The notes under the pieces are model-generated. The model made no database searches and was not told where the DNA came from. It was given only the letters and a program-made list of their open reading frames with translations. A stretch of DNA of 64,000 nt from positions 16,259,390 through 16,323,389 of the forward strand of contig NC_049987.1 in assembly GCF_000003815.2 (NCBI RefSeq). The letters run 5' to 3'. This stretch comes from Branchiostoma floridae (Eukaryota > Chordata > Leptocardii > Amphioxiformes > Branchiostomatidae). Made by a program: the position numbers and the translations under genes. Of the stretch, positions 45,801-60,800 are shown in pieces. How positions within the stretch are numbered: the first letter of the stretch is position 1; the number at the start of each line of letters is the position of its first letter.

Positions 45801-48800
45801 ACCTATTATAGCTGTCGAGTGCCTTGTTTATTTGCGAAAGAGAATGATTATTTGTCAGCTGACATAAGACAAAGCCGAGTTTTATTTTTATTCAAAGAAC
45901 GTCATGAGGAAGCAATCATCGCATAATAATCTATAACAATAATGTGATGGATGTGAGCCATTTTGTGAAAATCTTATCTAAAAGGAGAATTATGCGATTA
46001 AAACGTACCAGAACTCCACGAGTCTCCCCTGATGTACACAGCTTGGCGCCGTTACAGGCCACCACCCGTACGTAGTATGTGTCCCCGTCATGTAACGATA
46101 GGTTGGTAAACCTGAAGTCTCGGATAGATCCGGCGATCTGACGTTTGGAAAGAAGCATAAACGTTTTCATATCAGTTGTTCGGTTGTGTCTTTTCATTGA
46201 ACCAAGAAACAAAATGAATGTTTTAAAATAGCCCATTTTTGGGAAAATGCTAGCATAAACTACACGTTAGCTTAATCTTTCGAGTTTTTCCCATTCGTCG
46301 CACGACCCTCGTATTATTGTAAATTGAGGGCATTTAAAATGTTTTTGATAGTCATAGGTTTGCCGTACAAATATCAGCTCTTTTGTTGCGGAAAAGGCTA
46401 TTTCACAACTTGTAGACGGTTGTTTTTCCAGTCTGCTTGACAAAGCTACGACATCAAAACCATACGACGGCCTTTGACGTAAGTAGCCATGCCGTTATGC
46501 CCCCTTTTCACTAGGGCGGCGGTCTAGCCGCGCTCTCTCTGCGAACTAAATTTGACAGATCTATAAACGAATTGTTAAGAAAAAAAGGAACTGTTTAACG
46601 CTTTGTGTGTTTTGTTGTCTTTTTGGTGCCACTTTTATATTTTGTATGATATACCCAGGATATATGAAATCGAAGTTTACACATATTTGTTTTAGGTCGC
46701 AGTGAGAGCCCAGCGCGATCGCCGTCTAGTGGAAAGGGGGGGCTTTACCTCCACAGGCTCTATGTCCACCCCGGCCTGTTGGTGAGTGAAGACTGACAGG
46801 TGCTGCCGCTCGATGGAACTTTCGGGGTCAACAACCTTCCACCTCACGGACAGGGTTGTTCTCCACACCTGGCGTTAACGATAAACGTTACACTTTAAAA
46901 TGTACTATCTTTAAGACAAGAATGTACTATGATTAAAAAAAAAACGAGAGGTACATCGTGGGCAGATTCAGAAGCAACACAAAACAACTTAATACAATAC
47001 ATTGCAATGTAATCAAGTACAATACAATTAAATAAGGTTCAATTAGATACTATACAACGCACAATGTGTTATAATATGCAAAAAATTCGATACAATGCAA
47101 AGCAATACATTTTATACAAAACACAACAATACAAACTTAGACAATGCAATGCAACACAATATAATACAATGCAATACAATACAATACAATACAGTAAAAT
47201 ACAGCACAATGCGATTCAATAAGGAAGTTCAAATGAATAAATACATGCAAATCATTTTTCCTGCCCCTAACAATTATGACCCATGCTCAAATGGATGTGG
47301 CCATTTGTATATGGAACCAAAGTATCACTTTGAAACGATATGATAAAAACAAAGTACCTGGGTATCAGGAATAATGGCCCCCTGTTTTAGATCAAACTCT
47401 GGTTCCTTCAACATCACTGGCGGAGACTCATCAATGCAGATTCCGTTGGACGTTCTCTCAGCGTACAATCCTAATAAAAATCAGACATCCCAGTACACAT
47501 TTTATTCTTATGCCCAGGCAGACATCCTGCTGGTAAAATCGCAAATTTCAAACAAAATTCTCTCGGCCCTTCAAAGGTCTTGACCGGCAGTTCACATTTT
47601 GCTACAGATCGGAAGATTTGCATTAAGATTATTTTCTTTGACCGTTAAAAACCCAATGGACACATATCTGGCTTGTTTGTAAAGTTCATGATCTCATCTC
47701 GTCGAGAACGTGCTAAGGACGTTTATGACCGGTTAACCGTCTCCAGTCTTCCATATGCTCTTGGCAGTTCCTGAATGGTGCGGGATTTATTTCCACAAAG
47801 TGGATGGATGTACGTTTACTGAATGGAAAAGATTCAATTATATTTCATTGATGTAGTTTGTGTCATCTATTTGGTACACTGCTTTCTGAGTTTTGTAGGG
47901 AAAATTGGAAATCGTCCTTTATCCCACATAATAAAGATGACAGACCTGCTTTGTTGTAGGCTTTAACCGTGATGTACACGGTTTGGCTTAGTGGAAGAGG
48001 AGGATCCAGCTGGGAGATGTGGACTAACTCCGTCAGATGTAGCCTTGTGGTGCCGTACAAGTCGTCTCCGCCAGGGGTCGTGCCTGCACGCCACTCGTAG
48101 TGAGACAGGTCTGAGTGTGGATCGTGGAAGCCAAACCAATGGGCTCCTAGCACTGTCCTGATAACCATATAATACACATCGTTTTGTAAAAAGGTAATAT
48201 TTAATCCCAATATTGGTTTTGTTAGATGATTGTATTGTAATGTTTCGGTCTCTGTCCACTCACATTTTCACCCATCAAACCATAGGCAATCTCTGTCGAG
48301 AACATTACCATATGGGCGAAGAAATACTGAAGCTATCGGTATACTTAATCTTGTAACAAAGTTTTAAAGCAGTATTTGCTAATGCATTAGCTATTGTTTA
48401 TAGAGACATGGGCGTAGACCATCCCATATTGATTGTTTATTGTATTGAACAGTTACTCCAAATTTTCTTCAAGCAATGACTGTTTTAAAGGTAAGGTACA
48501 TACCTCCAAATTTTCGACGTCTAACAGCACATCTTGATCACAGAGAATGACCTAGTCTCGATCTCGCGTGTTTATTGAACGATTTTAAACAAGGTTTGAA
48601 CAAAAAAGTTTTAGATAATGATTATAGATAAATTATGATAGAGGACAAGAACTTCGTATTTAAGCTACCTTGATGCTTGGAAGCGACTGTCCATGTCATC
48701 CACCCCATCATACACCACCCCCGGGGCCGGAGGGGAGTTGTCTATGATGACGCCATCAGATGAGACTGACGTACAGAGGTCTGCTGCGTTACAGGCGGTT

Positions 48801-51800
48801 ACTGTGACGTAATACTTCTTACCGGGGACAAGGCCGAGATGACTCGCAGAAACATCTGCAAGTTTGATAGAAAAGTCAGTAATTTTAATAGGGTCTCTGA
48901 ATGACCCTATGTACGTCGCAAAGGTGAAGAAATATTTATCTACCAGTTAAGCAATCCGTATAAAATACCGTTGTATTTAAAGACATATACTTTTGTGTTA
49001 TTTATATTTTATCTTCAGTATATATGATATTGTACCGGTGAGCAAGCCGACATGTTCTGCTTCCATGACGTCATCACATCCGGGACATGTCCCCACACTC
49101 CAGTCGTATCCCAAAATGGCGGTGTGAGCATCATGGAATCCCTCCCATCCCGCATGCAGCGTGTCCAGCTCCGTCTGGAAGGAAACACAAGCCAATGGGT
49201 ATGTCGTATGTTAGATGCATGTTTACTGCAAAATGATTAAATGAAATCAATTTTTTGAACGTTCATGCATTTCTCTTTCGTCAAGGTACCTGGAAGTCTG
49301 CGTCTCTGTGATCCACTGATGGAACCCCATCATAGACAACCCCGGGTTCAGGCGGCGAGCTCTCCACTACAGTCGGCCATGATACCGCGATCACAGACAG
49401 ACCTGCTCCGTTATACGCCTGGGGGTAAAACAAGACAATGTTGAAACGGTCCTAAAAATTTGGATTTTGAGAACATGGAGAATATTTTCATGATAGACCA
49501 GAATGTGTCGTATTATATTCGTGAAAAGACTATATTTCCTGCAAGAATAAACTTTAAAAATGTCAATCTAAAAAGAAAACCTAAATGTGTGTACATTTCG
49601 GACGAACCTTAACAGACACATAGTAGGCATGTCCCTCCTGCAGCTGTAGATCCAGTGCTGGGTCTGACACGGCTTCTTCAGACTCCGTCCGTGTGAACGG
49701 CATGATGTCAGCATGACCCGGCTGGGAGCCAACACTCCACTCGTAGTGAGATATTCCTAACGTTGAGAAATGTAATGTGAAGAAATTCAAATGAGGAACA
49801 TCCAAGACTTCTTGACAAGTGTAAGACTACACTTCAAAGACACCGTGCATTCATGCAACAGTATTATGTCGTAGAGAAGAGACGCACGCCGTTGTCCTTT
49901 GAAAATGGCGATTGTAGATGACTCAACGAATTTCAGAGATAAAGAACGAATTTTCTTCCGTTTTGTGTATTTTGTTGTCTTCTAAGTCATACTTTTACGT
50001 ATTACGCAATATCTAAATCATTAAAAGTCGCGAAAATAACACAACAGTGCCACAGTGAACGAACCCCACAATGCCGCAAGCGTTCCCAAAGTGCAGTGAG
50101 AGTGCACCTTAAGATGGCCGTGTAAAATCTTCAAACTAATGCCTTAAACGAGTTTCTAAAGAAATACCCCTACCACTCTCTGGGTCCAGGAAAACCCCGT
50201 CCCACCTCGCTGTCATTGACGATGTAGACAGATGATAACGACCGCCGACGTCAACCGTGGCCTCCGTTACCATGGGAGCGGTGATGTCAATGGTAACACC
50301 TTGTGACACACTTGTCACAGAGAACCCAACGTAGTCGGTTGCTGGGTAAAAATAATTTCGACAAAAGTTTGAACCAAACAATTACGTCTGATAGGACAAT
50401 TATATCAATTAAAAGATGCAATAGCGAAGGTGTCAGGATTGATGTTTATTACATTCACCAAGGATGTATTCGACTGATTGTCTTTAAAAGTAAAACGTGT
50501 CAGCAACTTTTGACCAAAATATGCCCGGAAAGAAAAAAAAGAACTCTGGAAAAGAAATCTATCATCACAAACCAAATGCCCTAACAAACCTCTTAGCCTT
50601 ACCCTTACCTCTAAGTTGGATTGTCAAAATTTGTATGACATATATCCGTTTTGGACCGAAGTATATATTGACAAAAATACTTACTTCCACGAAAAGAAAA
50701 TTTCTACGGCAAAACAATACCCGAATACTAGCCCTTACCCTACTACAACCTAAACAGTCTCAGAAAAAAATGTCTAACTTGCTTGATTTCTAGCTATGTT
50801 AAACAGAAATATATCGAGAAGCCCATTTCCTCCAAACAAAATTCTACCAGGAATCTGAACCCTAATCCTAACCCTAAATCTAAAAGTACTTCTAACTCTA
50901 AGGAGTCCCAGAAAAATTGTCAAAATTTACATGATTTCAATTTATGTTGGACCGAAATATGTCTAAAAACACACTTCCACGGAAACAAAAATCGTACCAT
51001 GAACCCGTACTTTAACCCTGCCCCTTAACCGTAACCCTACGCATTCGCGGAAAAATTGGCAAAATTTGCAATGATTTCTATACGCTTTGTCCTAAAGTAT
51101 TAAAAAACACCGTACCCTACCCACGCCCTAACCCTAGCAGTCTCAAAACAAGGCAAAAAAAAACATTTTCATTGTTTGACCTGAAATATATTTAAAAAAC
51201 AAACATTTTGGCACAAACAACTAATTATGTAGTCCATTATTGGACGAAAATGTAGAATCAAAGGTGAAAAAGTACGAAACAACGTTTGGTGGCTTAATTT
51301 TTCCCTATACACTATCACTACCCCTGATTCTTCTCCAAACAAGAAATAACGAAATGTAAGCTACAGAGCCATCGTGCATATATCCATCGTAAACTACATG
51401 TTGTTCCAAAAGGTATTTACCGCGGATCGTGGCGTAGTAGGTGTGCCCTTGCTGCAGATGAAGGTTGTGCACGGCGGCCATGTTTGTCACACTCTGTTCT
51501 TCAAAATCCTTGATGTCTACACCACCATGAGAAGATCCTACAGAAATGATTTATTTTGTGAGAGTCTGTATTATGTCCTGTTGAATAAATGTTGCTTCCT
51601 ATTTAGTATTCAATGATTATGAAAAAAATATATTGTTAATTCCATTTATAGAAAATTGTATGACTCGATTAGGTAGGAAACATTTGCTAGCGGTTTTAAC
51701 GTCACTTGGAAGATATTTATCCTCTAAGCGTTTGAATAATAACTACCTATCGCCAGTTCGTATTTCTGTATGCCGCTGTGGTGAGATGACATCCCGTGCT

Positions 51801-54800
51801 CCTCCACGTCAACAAACGCGTCCCAAAAAACATACAGTTCAGAAGTCGAGGTCTAAAAGTAGTTGTGAAAATATTAGATTAATTGGGCAAAATAGTAAAA
51901 ATATGGAAAATTAACCAGGAAAGAAAGAACATTTTGTAACGTTGTAAACTCTATCATGACAACATAAAAACGTCGATGATGTTTAGACATCCACTTTATA
52001 AGATACACAAAGCAAAGGTTGCTCAAACGACAAGATCATTGAACGTTGCAATATCTGTAGAGTTTAAAACAAGATTGGAATTACTGTTATGATCGCGAAA
52101 AGGTTCGTCTTGATGTGATACCTTACAATGGTAAGTAGTAAGTTCATAATTTGACTTCCAACATTAACTGGATTTGTAAGAGGTACCTGAAAAGCCTGGT
52201 CCCTCCTGTTGATCCACACCTGTCCAGGTAAGGGAGGTGTCAGGTCCACAGTGATACCGTTAGAACAGGTGTCTACTTCAGCCAGGGTCTGGTCAAAAGT
52301 CTCAAACTGCAGGACGGTCCTGTTGGCGTGGATACAGATGTGGTACCGCCGTCCGTGGTGGAGTCCAAGACCAGGTACGTTCACAAAATTATCCTTAAGC
52401 AAAACAGAGGTAGTTTTTTGTTGAACATAGACATTTCTTAACTTGAAAGTTCATCGGTGTTGGTAGAAGTCCTCCTGAAGCAAGTTAACTGTAATTTCTT
52501 GAAGAAGACTAGTGTTGATTAGAAAAAAAACTAGGTAAGTCCAGTTTTGCTCCAGACCGACGTTTCTCCTTATATATTATTTTGTCATCTGAAGTCAAGA
52601 AGTCCATATGTTGCAGAGTATATATGTAATTCTTCCTATTACACCAGTTAGAGAAAATTTACATTGCGTCTTTGAGTATGGATTGTTCAGTGTCAATAAA
52701 TCCAGACAAGTTCACATTAATTTCTCCATAGAGGTCTGGAAATCTTCTTGAGAGTGACGAGAACCATGTGTATGTATTCGAAGTGAGTGCATAGAGCTAG
52801 CTCTAAGGAGCTGAGAAAATCCGTTGTAGGGTTGCACTAATATCTCCATGGAGCTAACTCCATGGAGCTATTTAGCAACCCCTTTCTCATCGTACCTGTG
52901 TTGTACCACAGGCGAGTACCTCCGGGCTAGCACATTCATAGTCCGAGTAACGCAGAGCATGCTGGGGAGTGACGTATGCCCAGTGACGTATGGAGTCTGC
53001 GGAGATGACTTTCCAGTTGTACAGACCATGACGTAATGTTGGCCACACAGCTGACAGTTTGGTAGAAGCTGGGGTGAACTCTTTATCAGACAATGGCCAT
53101 CTTTGGTTGGACTCCAGGTATATGTATAGGTAGATGAATACATATGTCACAGATATGGTTTTGTGTACTATTTATCTGAACAGACTAATATTTCAGTGGG
53201 ATTGGAAAAAAACATTACACTTCAAATAATATAATGAATTTGAATTTCACAGCCAATGTCTTTGATGGTGCATGATAGGTTTCATTTGCACAGTACGTTT
53301 CATTGTAAGTTGTGAGGGCATACAACCCCATTGCCACATGTGAGTTACCGTGCAATTTCGATACACTCTACTCGTTCATTTTCGGACGTGTCTTATGGGT
53401 GTAAAAGCATGTTAACCCATAACTCTTACCCTTGCTAGATGAATAAAGGACCGAATACGGAACGGGACACTGGCACACGGACATTGATTCAAATATGGTA
53501 TTGCTGGTCACATGGTGGTATTTTCTTTCCTTGTCATACCTTGTCTTGTTGGAAGACTGTTGGTCATACTCGCCCACTGCATCGATGACAGTAGGGGTGC
53601 TGAAGTCTGCCGGGTTGTCGGTGTCACAGTTGATGACATCCCGGCTAGAGCTGGAGGACAGCCCTGCCTTGTTGTAGCCTCGAATTAACAGCCGCAGACA
53701 GTGGGTGAAGTCCAATGGATTGTATAACGTCACCGTGTTGGTAAGCTAAAAATATCAAAGATTTTCTGTGTATTTTGTAGAAAATACATTTGATGACCTC
53801 ACAATAATGGCTTGAGAAAGTCAACTGTCTGTGTTCCTACATTCCATGTTGCTGATGAAATGTTGCTACAAGGACATCGTGTGCAAAAGGCAAAATGAAC
53901 ACCCAAATCTGTATGATTTAATTGTATTACATTATATAGTGACTGAACAGGCCAATAACATACAATCGGCAAACTGAAATGTGTGAACACTTTTCATCTA
54001 TACAATGCCAATGTTAAGCCCCTGTCACGCAAAGCCAGCCGTGGCTTTGAGTTGGTTGGGAGTTGGTGAATGCCGATCAAGTCTTTAAAAGTCGTCTGCG
54101 TCGTTCTTGGTTGGGGGTGGGATGTCGTAGAGAGGTCTTAGATGTATGTGACGATATCACTGAAGATGCTAATAATGGCTCTCTTACCTTACTGCCTGTC
54201 GTTGTTGGTTGTTCAATGTTCTGCCATGGCAGTATGACGTCACCATGTTTAGTCGGCTGTGACGACATCTCACTCGCGAGCGTCCATTCGTACCCGAGCA
54301 TGTAGCTGTCGGACCCAGGTGTCACGTGACCGTGCGTGAACCGTTCCCATGTGAACGTCAGGACGCCAGCCGTGCTGTTGTAGCTGATGTCTGTAATCTG
54401 GCCAGGGATGGGAGGCTCGTGTAGAACCCGGAATCCGTCACTAAATACCGGCTGCAGGAAAAAGATACAGTCATACAGATGAAGACTACTATATTTTCCA
54501 GGTATCAGGAACTTAGGTGTGCCACTCCGTTGTTGATATTAATCTGAACGCCATTGTTTCCCGGAATTACGCACTGGTAATGAACATGAAGCAAGATATC
54601 ATTTTTCCGCACAAAGTCTGTTTAGATCTAGCTCATCAACTTATTTGCATATGGCCAATGTTCAAGGCTAAAAGTCTTCTAGTCGTTTGATATAATGAAT
54701 GTAATGTGTACCCTGAAACATCCAGCTGTATGGCACAGCCTCAACACAGACCGGTACTTGTCTCCACTCGTCAGACTGAGGGAGGTCCAGGTGGCTTCAG

Positions 54801-57800
54801 ATGACAGCTGTACATTCCTGAAGTCAGTCACCTGCTCCCAGATAGTAGCACTGAAATTTTAAGTTCAACAGAACATTGACTGGAACGTTTATGACAAGCT
54901 GTCTCAAGTTAATAAAATATGACATCGTTAATTTCATTGTTAAAATCAATTGATTCCAAATGACTGCCACGAAGATCACCCCTTTTTGTATGATGTGTGA
55001 ATATATGTGTTGCAGTTTATAGCAATTATAACTGGGATTTTGATTACAGCACACTTTTTATTTCCTTTAGGAACAGTGTATATTGCTAGAAATGCTCATG
55101 TAAATCTTACCCATTGATTTCATCTTCTCGCTCAAGAGCCCATTCAATATGGCGCACATATGGCCGTATGTTGCCTTCAACCGACCAATGAGAGCTGATG
55201 GCTGTTCTTGAAGCCTGGTAGTTAATGTCCTCAGAGCAGTCTCCATACGGGAACTCAGCGTGGTTGGAAAACGTCGTATTATAACCTATGGATGGAAAAT
55301 TGAGAAATATACTTATTTCTCTCTTAATTTTATATGATTTCAACACATGTATACATGCAGAGGGACCATCGGCCATCCCTCAACAGAGACGGGGGCAGAT
55401 ACCGACTGTCGGACACTTTTTGAGCCGTTTCTGACGTCACACGTCCGTTAAGGTTACGTGACATTGAATCAGAAGATTGATCCAAACTTTGGTGGTAGGC
55501 GGTTTGTACTTTCTAAATTAGCGGGCACCTTTTTACTACGTTTAACTTGATGTAAAATTGTCATCAATGTGGCAAAACAGGTGATTTTCCAAATTTAATC
55601 GAAATGTACACTTTGAGACACAAAAACCTTTACAATGTCTACTACAAATGACCCAGACTATGGAAAAAAAACATATGCCTTACCTGGTGCCTTACATCCT
55701 TGTCCATCATAAACGTTTGTACCGTTGATGACGTCATCATCTAACACGACCCGCACTCCGTCTGACGTCACAGATGTATTTCCTGCCTCAGTCAGGGCAA
55801 TGACTGTGACGTAATACATCTAGAACAAAATCAGTATTTTAGTGTAATGGAATATGGATGTTAGTCTTTGTTGTCGGAATTGACCATACACAAGACATAA
55901 AAGCAAACCATCTCAGTATAAAGCGGCTGACCTGAAAGCTCTGCAGCTGTAGATGTGTCCACGAAAAATGCGTCTCAATTCCTGCATCAGCGAAAGTAAT
56001 GACATCATCAGTCCCTGGTGCTGTGCCCACACCAACCTGATACGTCACGGTAAGATGCGGATGGCTGAACCCTCGCCACTCACAATGAAGCTCTTCGGTG
56101 GTGTTCTGGAAGTCAATGTCTCCCTGGTGCTAAACAAAACAAAACAAAAAAACAAAAAAAAACAAAAAAAAACAGATGAAATCTTACAGTTATTAGCGGA
56201 GACTATGCTCTGATTAGACAATGCTTACCTAGCCCACCGCGCATCACTGACAAATGAATGAAAAAAATACAACTGCTACATGTATGTTCAAATGTCTAGC
56301 CTGGTGTATTCATACTTCATTCGTATCGTTCAGTCACCCACATGAAAAACCGTAATTATAAGATAGGATGACACCAGACTACCAAACATCAGTATCACTA
56401 TACCAATATAATAACCAAAAGTTCCGTTTTTTCTCATAGTATTGTGTTTAAAGACAGCTGTACAGTGGAAATCAATTTGTATAGTATTATACGCCAAGTG
56501 AGTTTGATTATCAAAACTAGTCCTATCTGTGGTTGCAGTTAAAAACTTAGTCTCACCCCAAACACAGATGGCTCCCGTTGTGCATCAGACACTTCCATGA
56601 CCACTCCTCTGGACGGTAAGTCTATCACATGTAAGTACGGTCCTGACGAGACGACCAGGCTGAGCCCAGCCGTGTTCTCCACACGGACAGACAGGTAGTA
56701 CGTATGCGTCCCGTGGAGCTGCCAGTCCAGAGATGACACGGGCACGGACACACATGTCGATGGGAAGCTAACCTGACAAAGGTCATTATCAGTGGCCGGT
56801 AGTGGTGTGAAAAGGTGAACTTCGGAACTCCCAGCACTGTGGCCTGTAGCAAGCGACAAAATTTGGCGACAGAAGTTAAATATATGTCAGTATAAATATC
56901 CGATCAGGATGCTAGAAAAGTGTTTAGGTGGTATTTCATTCACAAATCGTAAAATTCAAGCCAGTACATTGACTAAAAAGTTTTGACAGAATTTTGATAT
57001 ACTCCGGTACTTTAAGGTATGTTCAAGCCGACCCCTGTAATGCCCTCATTAAATGAGCAAGGTGCTGGCGAAAAGGTGTGAAGGTGCGCTAGGGGGGAGG
57101 TGCTACTCCCCGACCACCATTAGCATTAGTTTAATTTTTACCATATGAAATAGTTTGCTCAGCATTGTCCAGTTTTCCACTATTTGCCTTGAAAATCGCT
57201 GTGTTATTTCCCACTTTCAAATTTACAGACTCTAACCGGTATCTCTAACGGCAAGATTGCGGATTCTCCCAGATTGCCGTCTATTCTATTATGTATACAT
57301 CTTTGAAACAATTTTGGGGACGTGTGCATTGTGCATTAAGAGTTTCCTATTGTTTTTCTATTCCTTACTCATCATTCTGACCATAGTATTAAACCATTCT
57401 ACCATTGACAATAACAATCAATATGACATGGACAACACAGTAAGAAAAAATGCCTACCAAGGGCTAAATGACCAGAAAGAAAAAAATATTGTTACCTGAG
57501 TCTGTAGCTTAAACATTTCAGAGCAAAAAGCAACTGAATCTGAATACAATTCTACTTACGCTATTTAAAGGGTTTGACTTCTTTTCTGTACGCCATTTGA
57601 AAAGTTATAGTAGATTTTGATAGGAAATTTCGAAATAGCAATAACTTACACAAAGAATATTAATTTTCACTCAAGCTAAAACGATATTCTTGCACAAATG
57701 TATTTATTTTCTTACCAACAGCAAACTCAAATAACAGAAGAGCATCATCCCCGTCGGTCTCAAAGAACGCGTCTTCCTCCCATCGTCCCACCAACATCTG

Positions 57801-60800
57801 CTGTCCATCTTGTTGTTCTAGAGTCACTTCTATCTGTCCAGAGAACGTCGGCGGCGTGCAGTCTACGATATACGGGCCGAGAATCTACGAGACACATGGA
57901 TTCACAAAGGTAAGTAAGTCTTTAAAACTGTAAATCTATGTATGTATTCACGAGCATGATTTTTATCGAAGATACTAGTACTATCCATCTAGTACCTATC
58001 TGGTAGTTAGTCCATGATCTAGCAACAAATTTTATCTGTAATCATAGAGCTCTGTCAAAACATGTTAACGTTTCAATCAGTTTCGTTAAGGGTATGAAGC
58101 CTAATCTTCTTGTAGCATCATGAAGATGAAAAATAGAGCACCAGATTAGAGCTCGTGTAAGATATAAAGTAGAGGACCAAGAAGCTCATCGCTAGATAGA
58201 ATACATCGTAGAGTACCTAAAATCCAACATACAGAGTACAAAGTAAAGTACAACACTAATCGTATATAGTGTTAGTTCGCAGACCCAATCGGTACTTTCT
58301 ACGTCTAATTGATTTAGTACAGGTTCCTTTGCTTTCTATGGGACTTATAATGAACACGTTACCTTAGTGGAAACTATTTGAGCCCTGTTGATGGCCCTTA
58401 TCACCAGGTAGAACTGTTTCCCCTCCCCCAGGTTGGGATGGTAGGTGGTGAAATGTGGATGGGAGTTTGTTGATGTGAACGGAAGTATGTTCGGAAGGTC
58501 TGGGGACTCCGTACTGCTCAGCCCAACCTGGTAGTCATAGATGTCACTCTCCTGGTCCTCACCGTACCAACGGACCGTTAGCTGAAATAAAAACATTCCA
58601 ATTAACTATTGAATTCACGATATATGTACCTACGTAAAAACAACACTGGTATTCTAATCAGTTGGTGCACTTGTGTATTGGTGTGTCTCCACAGTTGTGC
58701 AGCCTGCCAATATATATGGTAACAATTCTGTAGCAGAAATTTTGAAGAAACGAATGTTTGTTTTGAATTTCTGTATTGTACTTATATCAAAAGAATTATA
58801 ATGATAGGCTTAAGTAAGTACTTGGGACGCAAAGCAGAAACTATTTTTTACTGACCATTTACTGACCATTCCACTTTCAGTAATCAATTAGTACTAAGCA
58901 GTAAATTCTCAGTACTTGTAATGGTTTGTCAATGTTGTTTCCAGATGTAACACTCTAAGGGATACCTAAACTATGCACTGTTGCTAGTATTTAGTTGCGT
59001 TGGTTTCTGTGTCTAGTTAACAGTTGATATTATTTGGGCATCTAGCAGCATAAAATACTTTCTTGTGCTTACCATATTCTCTTGAGCCATGTATGCCTTG
59101 ATTGAAAGCTCCTTGTAGAGGCTGCAGTCACTGCCATTAATATACCCGGGATGCAATGTTCCGTTTGGAAGCCGACGGAGTGGCCACAGCTCAATATCAT
59201 CTACCTGCCTTGACACATTCCTGCAAACAATGACGTTACGTATACCAAACATTTTGTAATTGATGTTTTTGCAATCTCTCGTAAAATATACAAATTTCTT
59301 TCATCAGTTAGAATAACAATTTAAGCAGCTTATCAATAAAATCAGAGTATGATAAACCGAAAGGATGTTTCTACAGGTACCCACCCACAGTCTGGAGCCT
59401 GATGCCGGTACCCTTTCCTGTCCACCATCCAAACGTTTCCTTCTCCGTCCCGAAGAAGTCCCGGTTTGTAGTGTGCGTTATCCACAACAACCTCCCTCAG
59501 CACGGGCGGGTGGTGTCTACAGTCACACCGTCTGAACATACGGGTGCGGACGGCTCCAGAGCACGGTTAAAGGCGACAACTGTGCAGTAGTAAATGCCCG
59601 GATGCGGTGTCTCCCATGTGACGTAAGTAGAAGTTGTATTCGTTCTCTGAAGATTTAAAATGACTTTGGTCAATTCATAAGGTGTCTCCATGTCAAACAC
59701 TCTATCCTAAACCTAGACACATGTTTGTTCCTTTCACCATTGATGTACATGTCAAGTTATACGTTTTCCCTATACAATGTAGCGCTTCTTAAGTACATAC
59801 ATGACATTGAAATGGCTGCATGCTTAGTTTAGTTTTAGTTTCAAGTTTATTCAAATTGAACAGACTCGCAGGATGTAAAGTTAAGTAAAGATTTGTTAAT
59901 GTTGTCATCTATTGTAAAATTTTTACACTCGATCTACTGTCGATGTGGTCTCCCAATGTAAAGTATGCGGAACATTCTACATGAATGTGTATTGGCCCAA
60001 AATTCATATGTGAAAACACATCATTCGTGAATAAACACTGGTAAAGACACAATGACGCGATGATAAATTGACATTCTTTTACGCAACAGCCTACCACAGG
60101 CCATTCTGCATTATGTAGCAGGGAGAGTTAAGTACCGATTGCAGCAAAACAGTAAAATATTATTATGGAAAGACTATAAACTATACCTATTAACCAACAC
60201 CAAATTTGATCGGGACTGACCCCAAATTTTCAGCCGACTCCGTCAGTCTTGTTCACGGATTCCGACGGAAGTTTCAGGCTGACGGAGTCGGCTGAAAATT
60301 TGGTGTAAGTCCCAATCAAATTTGGTGTTGGTTAGATAAAGTTTAGTCTTTCCATAATGCCATTTACCAACACAGATGAACTTTCATGCTAAGTAAAATA
60401 TTATCATGTCGACACAGTGTTTTAACGTATAGTAGCAACAAATAAATACCAGTAGCAACTTACAAAGTAGTTGTCGACTGATGTCATGTTATCCAATGAA
60501 GTACACATATTTCCGATGGAGACCAGGTAGAACATGATGCCGCTTTCTCTGTCAAAGAACCCTTCCCATGATGCATGTATGATGACGTCCTGCTGGTAGT
60601 CTGTGTCTGTCTCACCGGGAAGACTGTCCTGAACATGACCGGGTAGTGGGGGGCTTCTGTCTACTGTCACCTGGATAAGAAGTAGCGAAAAATAGAACAG
60701 TACAAGTTACATAAAACATATCATTTGATAGAGGAAGAATGTCGTATTTTGTTCAAATCAAAGGGTGATATCTGTTGAACACCATACATGGCATTTATGA

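Noticed and set aside
47095-47343. 82-codon plus frame
   Set aside because: Translation of the ACAAT-rich low-complexity tract.
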